Origin: Acidobacteriota bacterium
Lineage (GTDB): Bacteria > Acidobacteriota > Terriglobia > Bryobacterales > Bryobacteraceae
Assembly: GCA_016201205.1 (NCBI GenBank)
Contig: JACQDF010000126.1
Location: forward strand, 1-38,495
DNA: 38,495 bases
Direction: 5' to 3'
The position numbers and the translations under genes are program-made. Below, piece by piece: positions 6,968 through 14,609 of the stretch (its first letter is position 1; each line of letters starts with the position of its first letter). The notes under the pieces were generated by a model, which saw only the letters and a program-made list of their open reading frames with translations, had not been told where the DNA came from and ran no database searches.

Positions 6968-9900
6968 ATGTATCAGCGTTTGGTTTGCTCCCTTGTAAGC
7001 CTTTGCGTGAGTTCCTGGTGCGTCCTGCCGGGCCAGGATGCCACCGTCACTGGAATCGTGACCGACTCCGCGCAGGCTGTGATGCCTGGCGTGCAGATCA
7101 CGATCCGCAACGTAGACACGGGCATCGCCCGCACGGTGCGGACCAACAGCTCCGGCGCCTTCACCATGACCACCCTGCCTCCCGGCAGGTACGGTTTGAA
7201 AGCCGAAATGACCGGCTTCCGCGCGTACGAGAAGACCGGGATCGTGCTCGAGATCGGTCAGACGTTGCGCGATGATATCCAGCTCGACATCGGCTCGGTC
7301 ACCGAGTCGGTGAGTGTGACCGCCGAGGTGGCCGCACTCAACACGGAAAACGGCGCCGTGAAGGGCGACGTGATCGTGCAGCAGGAAATCATGGATCTGC
7401 CGCTCGACGGGCGCGACTTCACCGACCTGGCGTTCCTGGTGCCCGGCGTCATGCCGAACGCCCAGGGCGGCCAGGGCTCGTTCGCCTCGATCAACGGCGC
7501 CAGGGCGACCGACACGAATTTTTACGTCGACGGCTTCAGCAACCGCAACCCGCGAGGGGCGGCGGCACAGGCTCGCCCGAATATGGGCGCCATGCAGGAA
7601 TTCAAGATGGAGGTCTCCGGCTACTCGGCCGAAGTCGGACGCATGGCCGGCGGCGTCCTCAATATGGTCATGCGGTCAGGCACAAACCAGTACCACGGCG
7701 ACATCTTCCACTACGTCCGCAACAACCTCATTGACTCCCGCAGCTTTTTCGATGTCGAAAAGCAGAAGCTGAACCGGCATCAATTCGGAGCCACGTTCCA
7801 CGGTCCGGTGTGGCTCCCCAAGCTCTACGACGGCCACAACAAGACGTTCTTCATGTTCAGTTGGGAGAGCTACAAGCAACTGATCGGCTCCACGCAGCTC
7901 ACTCACGTGCCCTCGCTGCTGGAGCGGCAAGGCAATTACTCACAGTCGTTCAGCCTGACGGGCGCGCCGATCCTGGTCAAGGACCCGCTCAACAGCAATC
8001 AGCCATTTCCCGGCAACCAGGTCCCGGACAGCCGGTTCCATCCGATCGCCATGAAGCTGATGGAGTACTATCCACTGCCCAACCGCGCGAACCCCCGCGT
8101 CAACTATCTGACGGCAGCCAACGACGACGACGCCTGGGACAGCTTCATCGTCAAAGCCGACCACCGCTTTAATGAGAACAACAGCGTGAGTTACCGCTAC
8201 CAGATCCGGTTCAACAACACGTCGGAGCCGTTTGCCGGCAGCCCGCTCGGGGCCTTCGGCAACAAGACCGGAGACGATCGCTCTCTGATGGGGCTGGATT
8301 ACACGCACCTGTTCACGCCAGGGTTCCTGGTCGAGTTGCGCACCGGATTCAGCCGTAATACGGCCCGCCAGCATTGCATCTGGAAGGAGCAGGACATCGC
8401 CGGCCAACTGGGAATTCCCGGCTCCACCAAAGATCCGGACTTGATTGCGTTCCCGCTGTTCAACGTCACCGATTTTGCTCCTATCGGTTGCGCCGCAAAC
8501 CAGCCGGTCGAATTCCATGTCACCGACATTCAGAACGGATTCAAGTTCACCTGGGTGAAATCGCGCCACGTCATGAAGTGGGGATTCGAGCACTCGCGAG
8601 CCCGGTTCAACCAGCCGTTCTTCAACAACAACCGCGGCACGTTCACGTTCAATGGAGCGCGGTCGAGCTTTCCGCTGGCCGATTTCATGCTGGGCCTGAT
8701 GAACCAGACGACGCGGACCGTCGGCTGGAACCGCAACTACCTGCGCGCCACGAGCATGGGGATGTATTTCAACGACGACTTCAAGCTGCGGCCGAATCTG
8801 ACCCTCAATCTTGGCTTGCGCTACGAAATCGACCTGATTCCCGCCGACCGCTACGACCGCCTCACCAACTTCGTGCCGGAGCTAGGCAAAGTCGTGCTCG
8901 TCTTTGACGATCCCAGCGTGAAGGATGTCGTGGCCAGAGCCGGCCTGACGGAACGCGTCACCTACGCGTCCGCCGTCGGGCTTCCGCGCTCGCTGGTCTA
9001 CCCCGACTACACCAATGTCGCGCCGCGCATCGGCTTCGCCTGGACGCCCTGGAAGGACCGCAGGACTGTCCTCCGCGGCGGCTACGGCGTTTTCTATACC
9101 GGCCTTCTGCTGAACCCGTTCCGGAATCAATTGCAGAATACGTTCCCCTATGCGCAGACGGAAACATTCGGTTGGGTTGCGAGCCGGCAGGACCTGGTGA
9201 CGCTGAGCAATCCCTTCCCGAACGACCGGCTGACGCTGGGCGGAACCACTACCAGCTCCGGCATCGAGGTCAGCGCGCCGACGGGCTACCTTCAGAGCTA
9301 TAACCTGACGATCGAACGCGATCTGGGCGGCGGCACGGCCCTTGAAATCGGCTTCGCCGGTTCGAGGGGCCTGCACCTGAGCCGGCTGCGTGACATCAAC
9401 CTGCCGCGCCGCAGCGAAGCGGCCTACCTGGCCGGCATCGCGGTCGTGAACCTGCGTCCGTTCCCGTACTTTAACGGGGCGATCAACCAGTTCACCTTCA
9501 TGTCCAATTCCATTTACAACGCGGGCCAAATCTCGCTCCGCAAGCGAGGGCGTGGGGGTACGTTCTACCGGCTGAACTACAGCTACTCCAAGTCGATCGA
9601 CGAAGCCTCGCAGCTCAATGGAACCTCGACCGCCGGCCTTCTCGCGGCGTCCCAGGACCCCAACAACCGCCGCGCGGACCGCGCCCGTTCAGACTGGGAT
9701 CGCGGCCACGTCGTGACGGCTGCCTTCTCCTGGATGGTTCCTTTCGGCCGCGGCCGGCAGTTCTTCAGCACAGCCAGCGGCTGGAAGCAGGGCCTGATCG
9801 GCGGATGGCAGTTCTCCGGGACCACCTTCCTGGCAACTGGCGCACCGCTCACTCCGGTGGCGGCGGATGTCAACCTGAACCTCGGCGAATCGCAAAAGCC

Positions 9901-10315
9901 GAATCGGATCGCCAAGGGGATCCCGGAAGAAATCCCGGGCCAAAAGCGCGGCGTCGATTACCCCTGGTTCGATCCGGCTGCCTTCGTGAAGACGCCGCAG
10001 TGCGTCTCGGTCACCGTCGGCTGTCCGGCGGACAAGTACGGCTTCAAGCCGTTTACCTATGGCAACTCGGGTCGCGGCATCCTGGACGGGCCCGGCCTGG
10101 CGTACTTCAACCTGTCGATGATGAAGAACTTCCGCTTCCACGAGCGGAAGAACACCCAGTTCCGCTTCGAATCGTTTAATGCATTCAATCACCCGAACTT
10201 CCTGATGCCGGCCAACACTTTCAACGGCTCCACCGCTGGCTTGATCACCGCCGTGGCGCAGGCCGCCCGCGGTGGTGCGCGCGTGTTCCAGGCAAGTCTG
10301 AAGTTCGAGTTCTAG
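6968..10315 (+). CDS. TonB-dependent receptor (Oar-like) with carboxypeptidase-regulatory-like domain
   Basis: A 1115-residue outer-membrane protein. Order of parts: signal peptide (about residues 1-22), a carboxypeptidase-regulatory-like beta-sandwich (TVTGIVTDSAQAVMPGVQIT to about 105), a plug domain (LPLDGRDFTDLAFLVPGVMP and INGARATDTNFYVDGFSNR), then a large beta-barrel ending in SLKFEF with the usual terminal phenylalanine. This layout is greatly expanded in Acidobacteriota, where dozens of copies per genome are thought to import large or complex substrates. The ligand cannot be deduced. AGGAAG at 6950-6955 is a plausible ribosome-binding site for ATG 6968. No polysaccharide-utilisation partner (SusD) is beside it. 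Confidence 0.93.
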   Translation: MYQRLVCSLVSLCVSSWCVLPGQDATVTGIVTDSAQAVMPGVQITIRNVDTGIARTVRTNSSGAFTMTTLPPGRYGLKAEMTGFRAYEKTGIVLEIGQTLRDDIQLDIGSVTESVSVTAEVAALNTENGAVKGDVIVQQEIMDLPLDGRDFTDLAFLVPGVMPNAQGGQGSFASINGARATDTNFYVDGFSNRNPRGAAAQARPNMGAMQEFKMEVSGYSAEVGRMAGGVLNMVMRSGTNQYHGDIFHYVRNNLIDSRSFFDVEKQKLNRHQFGATFHGPVWLPKLYDGHNKTFFMFSWESYKQLIGSTQLTHVPSLLERQGNYSQSFSLTGAPILVKDPLNSNQPFPGNQVPDSRFHPIAMKLMEYYPLPNRANPRVNYLTAANDDDAWDSFIVKADHRFNENNSVSYRYQIRFNNTSEPFAGSPLGAFGNKTGDDRSLMGLDYTHLFTPGFLVELRTGFSRNTARQHCIWKEQDIAGQLGIPGSTKDPDLIAFPLFNVTDFAPIGCAANQPVEFHVTDIQNGFKFTWVKSRHVMKWGFEHSRARFNQPFFNNNRGTFTFNGARSSFPLADFMLGLMNQTTRTVGWNRNYLRATSMGMYFNDDFKLRPNLTLNLGLRYEIDLIPADRYDRLTNFVPELGKVVLVFDDPSVKDVVARAGLTERVTYASAVGLPRSLVYPDYTNVAPRIGFAWTPWKDRRTVLRGGYGVFYTGLLLNPFRNQLQNTFPYAQTETFGWVASRQDLVTLSNPFPNDRLTLGGTTTSSGIEVSAPTGYLQSYNLTIERDLGGGTALEIGFAGSRGLHLSRLRDINLPRRSEAAYLAGIAVVNLRPFPYFNGAINQFTFMSNSIYNAGQISLRKRGRGGTFYRLNYSYSKSIDEASQLNGTSTAGLLAASQDPNNRRADRARSDWDRGHVVTAAFSWMVPFGRGRQFFSTASGWKQGLIGGWQFSGTTFLATGAPLTPVAADVNLNLGESQKPNRIAKGIPEEIPGQKRGVDYPWFDPAAFVKTPQCVSVTVGCPADKYGFKPFTYGNSGRGILDGPGLAYFNLSMMKNFRFHERKNTQFRFESFNAFNHPNFLMPANTFNGSTAGLITAVAQAARGGARVFQASLKFEF

Positions 10316-10462
10316 CATCCGGCGGCGAGCGAATGGCGTCAGCGTCCAGGCGCGTCCCGCCGGGCACTGTAAGTATCAACGGCAGACTGACGCACCCAGG
10401 ACGGCACACCTGGACAGATATGTCTTGTGCAAAGGCGCCGCTTTTGGAGGGGTCTGATAAAA

Positions 10463-11275
10463 TTGGACAAGTGGATTCATGTCTGCGGTTTTGATCCTTC
10501 CCATGCTTCCCGGAGGCCGAATGGCGTCCGCGCCATAGGTCCCCCGGTTCCGGCCGCTGCCGCGCTCGGCAGAGAATTGCGCCAGAGCTTGCCGCCTGCT
10601 CTGGTGGGAGCGTTGGACAGAATCGGCGACCAAATCGAGGTCGAAATCCTAGACCCCCTGCTCTGCGCCGCCTCCGTCGAGCAGTTGGCCAGGACGTTCG
10701 AACGTGTATTTGCCAAGTTCAGGGACTACTACGTATCGACCGTCTTCATCATGTGGGGGTTTCTTCAGGAAGATCCGCAGCGGTTGTCTGCGCTGACGAT
10801 CCGGAGCTTTCAAGAATCGGGAGATCTGATCCGTGCGCGGGGTCCGCATTGGATCGGCCACGACGCTTCGCTGAACGCCCTGCAAGGGCTCGCGACCATA
10901 ATTCGAATCGCGAAAGCGGCGACGAGGCTCTTCGACCAGGAAAGATCTGCGGAGCTTCGGGCCGATGAGTCCCACGCGGAGCCATGGGCGAATTCGATCA
11001 TCGCGTATACGATGGCCTTCTCCTCGGTTCTCTCGTCTATGACCGCGCTGGCGAACGGACGGACGACTTTGGGCAGACTGGAAAACGTTGCCACCCTGGC
11101 GCACTGGAGCAAGAGTTACGCGGTACGAGCATACCACCTCACCAAGGTCATTGGACTTCTGAAAACCACGCCGCCCGATGGTCCCGTGGGCCCGAGCGAA
11201 GAGGAAGATCTGGTCCTCGCGGAAGCCGGTCTCGAAAGCTACGCTGAGGTGCTTCGCGAAGACGATCAGCCATGA
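10463..11275 (+). CDS. Unknown helical protein with antitoxin-like C-terminal tail
   Basis: I do not recognise the main part. It is predicted soluble and almost all helical, with long amphipathic stretches such as VEQLARTFERVFAKFRDYYV and AHWSKSYAVRAYHLTKVIGL. The last 30 residues (GPSEEEDLVLAEAGLESYAE, then VLREDDQP) are acidic and look like the C-terminal toxin-binding tail of MazE-type antitoxins, which often end in a similar LAE.GL..Y...L..ED. The stop overlaps the ATG of a MazF fragment by ATGA, as in mazEF operons. The start is uncertain: GGAGG at 10446-10450 favours TTG 10463, while a GTG at 10427 is also in frame and has no visible ribosome-binding site. Codon use is ordinary for the window. 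Confidence 0.55.
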   Translation: MDKWIHVCGFDPSHASRRPNGVRAIGPPVPAAAALGRELRQSLPPALVGALDRIGDQIEVEILDPLLCAASVEQLARTFERVFAKFRDYYVSTVFIMWGFLQEDPQRLSALTIRSFQESGDLIRARGPHWIGHDASLNALQGLATIIRIAKAATRLFDQERSAELRADESHAEPWANSIIAYTMAFSSVLSSMTALANGRTTLGRLENVATLAHWSKSYAVRAYHLTKVIGLLKTTPPDGPVGPSEEEDLVLAEAGLESYAEVLREDDQP

Positions 11276-11424
11276 ACGCGGCAAAGCGCGACTCGGTTGC
11301 CCTGTGCCACCAGATCCGTGCGCTTGATCGCCGCAAGCTGATTCACAAGATCGGAGAACTCGCCCCGGAACAGCTGAGCGAAATCGAACTCGCGGTTGTG
11401 TTCGTATTGGGGCTTCCTTCCTAA
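11272..11424 (+). pseudogene. MazF/PemK-like toxin, C-terminal fragment
   Basis: Fifty codons from ATG 11272 to TAA 11422-11424. Residues 7-50 (DSVALCHQIRALDRRKLIHK to AVVFVLGLPS) match the last third of MazF/PemK endoribonucleases, where S-V-A-L-C-H-Q-I-R-x-L-D-x-x-R/K-L is the conserved beta-strand and helix. A full MazF is about 110 residues; the N-terminal beta-barrel with the catalytic arginine and the RP.V motif is missing. The start codon still overlaps the upstream stop (ATGA). The simplest history is a deletion that removed most of mazF just after its start codon, but a short reused peptide is not excluded. Confidence 0.6.
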
Positions 11425-11451
11425 ACCCCTGGGCCGAACGCGGCCGCAACC

Positions 11452-12247
11452 TCAGCGGATCACACCATTGCGCTGAAGAAAAGCAAAGATCTGCGGATAG
11501 ATCTCGTCGAGCTTCTCTTTCGGGAAGCCGTGCCTGCCTTGCGGCACGGAGATCATCTCGGCTTTGGCGCCCGTGCGGACCAGGGCTTTGGTGATCTCGA
11601 CGCCATGCTCGTAGGGGACGGTCTGGTCGGCGTCACCGTGAATCGTGAGCACAGCCGGGATGTCCCGGCGCACGTAGTTCGACCGCATACTGGCGCATGT
11701 TGGGGCCGCCGAGCTGATCGGCGACATCCGTGATGCCATAGAAGTTCACCACGGCCGCAACTTTGGCCGGTTTCCCGAACCTGGCGGACTTGGGGGTCAT
11801 GCCGACCATGAGCGAGAGATGTCCGCCGGCGGAGCCGCCTGTCACCACGATCCTCTTCGGGTCCACGCCGTATTTCCTGGCGTTGCGCTGGAACCATTCG
11901 GCTGCTTTCAGAACATCGACGACAGCGGCCGGCGCAGTGGCTGCTTTGGCGAGGCGGTACTCGACGTTGGCGACTACGAATCCCTTTTCCAGGTAGCGCC
12001 GGACGAATTGATCCCACTGGCCCTCTTTCGAGCCGCCGACCCAGCCGCCGCCGTGAATCACCAGCACACCCGGACGCCGTCCGGGCGCGGCCTGCTCGGG
12101 GAGGAACACATCGAGCACGGTCTCCGGGAAGCGGTCGTAGGAAATGTTCGCCTCCATCTTGATGCCAGGGGGCAGAGGCGGGTATTTCGGCGGCGTCTGC
12201 TGCGCGAGAGCGGCAGACACAAACAAGACAGCCAGGACACGCACCAT
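11452..12247 (-). pseudogene. Secreted alpha/beta hydrolase (esterase/lipase-like), internally deleted and frameshifted
   Basis: The gene starts at ATG 12247 with a signal peptide (MVRVLAVLFVSAALAQQ). It has the oxyanion HGGGW motif (GVLVIHGGGWVGGSKEG) and the nucleophile elbow GGSAGG (VVTGGSAGGHLSLM), as in BD-FAE-type esterases. After NMRQYAVE near 11670-11690 the frame changes. The rest of the protein, with the acid residue (IHGDADQTVPYEHG) and the catalytic histidine (QGRHGF), is read in another frame down to a stop at 11452. Family members usually have some 15-20 residues between these two parts, so a deletion of a few tens of bases rather than a single-base slip is likely. All three triad positions survive but no single protein carries them. 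It lies 4 bases after the TPR gene and was probably co-transcribed with it. Confidence 0.75.
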
Positions 12248-12251
12248 GGAG

Positions 12252-13412
12252 TCATTCTATCCTGATCCGTTCGAGCGAGAATGCACCGTCGAGAACGATT
12301 GTGCCCTGGGGCCGGACCGTGCCGGGCTCGCGCTGGTAGACGAGCATCAGGCGGACGAGCGGCGCGGCCGCCCGGAATTCGAAAGAGGCATCGCGCCGCT
12401 GTTCGCTCCCCAGCGCTTCTGAGACAACCGCACCCGCCAGCCATCGAACGCCGGAGTGCGCCGCCAGACCTTGAGTGCGGTAACGGTAGCGAAGCCGGTA
12501 GCCGGTCCCCGGTATGACGGGAAGCAGTTGGGCAATCAGCTCCACGCGCTCCTCCTGTCTTCCCGAAAGCTCGATGCGGATGTGGCGTTGAAGTCGCGAC
12601 CAGGTGCTGTACACGCCCGCACGCCATGGCAGGCGCCAATCGAAGCCGCGTCCGGAAGGCTGGACATCGAGGGCCGCGTTCGAGAGGGAAACGCCGGCCA
12701 CGGGGTCCAGAAGCTGATACGCGAGCAGGCTGCGCCGGATCAGCCGATTCCAGATTGCCAGAGCCTGTTCCACCTGATCGCTCTCGATCCACTGGTCGCA
12801 GGCTTTCAGCAGCACAGGCGCTTCAGCCGTCGTGGCGATGGGAAGCAGCGCTTCGGCAGCCCCGTACGCGGCGCTGCGGTGCTCTGTCAGTAGAAAGTCG
12901 AGGTATTGAGCCAGCAGGGCGGGCTGGTTGGGGATGGCCTCGGCGAGGATGAGCGCCGCGTCGGACGAAGCCCGCCACGCCAGCCGGAACAGAGCCGTTC
13001 GATCCCCATAGCTCCGCTCGGCGGCAAGCCGGAGCCAGGGCCAGAAGCCGTCCAGCCGATCGCGGCGGAGATAGAAATTGGCCAGCGCCCAGCGGGGCTC
13101 GAAGGTCTTGTCCAGGCGGGCGGCCTCCAGCAGGCAGCGTTCTGCTTCGGCGTAGTCCGAGCCGGCTTCGGCCGTGACCGCTAATTCGAGCCAGGCGGCC
13201 GAAAGGTAAGGGTTGAGCTCGAGGGCGCGGCGAAGGTTGCCGGCGCGGTACTGGTAATCCGGGTGGATCGGGACAAGCTCGGCGGCGCGCTGGAAACGTC
13301 CCTGGTGATAAAGGTAGTCGGCGTAAGCAAGGCGAAGGGCGAGATAGGCGAGTGTGGCCAATAGGAGTGCGAGGAGGAGTCGCGCTGCTTTCCACATACG
13401 TCCGTAATACAT
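12252..13412 (-). CDS. Membrane-anchored TPR-like protein
   Basis: A protein of 386 residues. One hydrophobic segment near the N-terminus (LLLALLLATLAYLALRLAYA) probably anchors it in the inner membrane. Helical tetratricopeptide-like repeats follow from about residue 35 to 240, for example NPYLSAAWLELAVTAEAGSD and YAEAERCLLEAARLDKTFEP. The C-terminal 130 residues look beta-rich, with segments such as GTGYRLRYRYRTQG and IVLDGAFSLERIRIE that resemble a carbohydrate-binding-like sandwich. Its function is unknown; such proteins are common near exopolysaccharide genes of Acidobacteriota, but none of those are here. The start could be ATG 13412 or ATG 13397; neither has a strong ribosome-binding site. 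Confidence 0.75.
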   Translation of the reverse strand: MYYGRMWKAARLLLALLLATLAYLALRLAYADYLYHQGRFQRAAELVPIHPDYQYRAGNLRRALELNPYLSAAWLELAVTAEAGSDYAEAERCLLEAARLDKTFEPRWALANFYLRRDRLDGFWPWLRLAAERSYGDRTALFRLAWRASSDAALILAEAIPNQPALLAQYLDFLLTEHRSAAYGAAEALLPIATTAEAPVLLKACDQWIESDQVEQALAIWNRLIRRSLLAYQLLDPVAGVSLSNAALDVQPSGRGFDWRLPWRAGVYSTWSRLQRHIRIELSGRQEERVELIAQLLPVIPGTGYRLRYRYRTQGLAAHSGVRWLAGAVVSEALGSEQRRDASFEFRAAAPLVRLMLVYQREPGTVRPQGTIVLDGAFSLERIRIE

Positions 13413-13588
13413 TGTGGGACAATGACTTATTTTTTCTCACTATCTCAAGTTCAAAAGTGAACAGGCCGAAGAAGGAGGGTGTGGGAAGGCGGCCTGCGAC
13501 GTGCCGGAAGCCTTCCCCCAACGGGTTGCACGGGCTGGAAGCCTTTGCCACCGGAGTTTGAAGTACCAAGGAGGAACGGATTACTGCG

Positions 13589-14452
13589 ATGAAGAAAGAA
13601 ACGTGGGTGGTGTTGTTGGTGGTGATCAACCTGACGATCGGGCAGGCAGCCTCGCCGGCGATCGGGGTAGCGGTGGCGCGGGGGACGTTCCAGCTCGAAG
13701 GGTCGAGCGTCACGGGGACGGGCACGCTATTTGAAGGGTCGATGGTAGAGACAGGGAAAGCGACGTCGGAACTGCAGATGCAGAGCGGCGCGCGCGTGGT
13801 TTTGGACACAGGGACTCGCAGCAAGGTGTACCGCGAGTATTTGCTGCTGGAACGCGGCAGCGGGCAAATCGAGCGTGGGGAGAGCTATCGGATCAGGGCG
13901 CGGAGTCTGGAGATACGCCCCACGGGGACCGGGATGGCGAAAGTATCTTTGACGGGGATGAGCCGGGTTCAGGTAGCGGCGCTGGCGGCGCCGGTGCGGG
14001 TGACGAACGCGGCGGGCGTGTTAGTGGCGGACGTGGCAGCCGGGCGGGCGGTCGAGCTGGATCCACAGGGAGCGGGCGCGGCCGCGCCAAGCACGCTCAC
14101 CGGATGTTTGCAGAAAAAGAACGGCCACTACGTGCTTACCGATGAAACGGCCGGCGTGACTGTGGAATTGCAGGGGGCCGGTCTGGAAAAGGAGGTGGGC
14201 AATAAGATCGAGGTTACCGGAGTAATGGATCCATCCGCGACCCCGGTGGGCGGATCGAGCCAGGTGATTCGAGCAAGTCAGGTGAAGCACCTCGCCAAGA
14301 AATGCCAGGCCGGCGGCGCCGGTGCGGCGGCAGCGGGTGTGGGCATGTCAGCAACCAGCAAAGCGGTGATTGCAGGCGTTGTGATCGCCGGAGCAGCCTC
14401 GGGCACGGCAATCGGACTTACCCGGGAGGACAAGGAATCGATGAGCCGGTAG
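13589..14452 (+). CDS. Secreted FecR-like protein
   Basis: A 287-residue protein with a signal peptide (MKKETWVVLLVVINLTIGQA) and an excellent ribosome-binding site (AAGGAGG). The first half, with GTLFEGSMVETGKATSELQM and GARVVLDTGTRSKVYREYL, resembles a FecR-like beta-domain. The region around 165-235 (LTGCLQKKNGHYVLTDETAG and QVIRASQVKHL) resembles the DUF5818-like small beta-domain common in Acidobacteriota. The C-terminus has an alanine/glycine-rich hydrophobic stretch (SKAVIAGVVIAGAASGTAIG) like a glycine-zipper membrane segment. No sigma or anti-sigma partner is adjacent, so a signalling role is not supported. A terminator-like hairpin follows at 14472-14539. Confidence 0.75.
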   Translation: MKKETWVVLLVVINLTIGQAASPAIGVAVARGTFQLEGSSVTGTGTLFEGSMVETGKATSELQMQSGARVVLDTGTRSKVYREYLLLERGSGQIERGESYRIRARSLEIRPTGTGMAKVSLTGMSRVQVAALAAPVRVTNAAGVLVADVAAGRAVELDPQGAGAAAPSTLTGCLQKKNGHYVLTDETAGVTVELQGAGLEKEVGNKIEVTGVMDPSATPVGGSSQVIRASQVKHLAKKCQAGGAGAAAAGVGMSATSKAVIAGVVIAGAASGTAIGLTREDKESMSR

Positions 14453-14471
14453 AATCGCCCTCTGAGCTGTA

Positions 14472-14539
14472 AGCAACGGGGCTCCGGTCAGCAAGACCCA
14501 TAGGCGTTAAAATAGACCGGACCGCCCCGTTTGCTTTTT
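14472..14539 (+). terminator. Long stem-loop with T-run after the FecR-like gene
   Basis: AGCAACGGGGC and TCCGGTC (14472-14489) pair with GACCGGA (14515-14521) and GCCCCG plus TTGCT (14524-14535). The stem is about 18 bp, interrupted by a CC and a single T bulge, and TTTTT follows at 14535-14539. The 25-base loop is longer than in usual terminators. The position, 19 bases after the stop at 14452 and 70 before the protease start, fits termination. A structured leader of the protease gene is an alternative. Confidence 0.55.
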
Positions 14540-14609
14540 CGGGCCACCACCGAGCCCTCAGGGATTTACCCGGGTTCATAGAACCAGAATCCGAGAGACA
14601 ATAGAAAAT

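Noticed and set aside
10316..10426. Possible insertion-sequence scar before the helical protein
   Set aside because: No inverted or direct repeats could be found around it; it is more simply a short leader region.
14472..14539. Cyclic-di-GMP or other known riboswitch
   Set aside because: The conserved tetraloop-receptor and GCAAAGCC-like core of c-di-GMP-I are not present. The stem followed by a T-run is better explained as a terminator.
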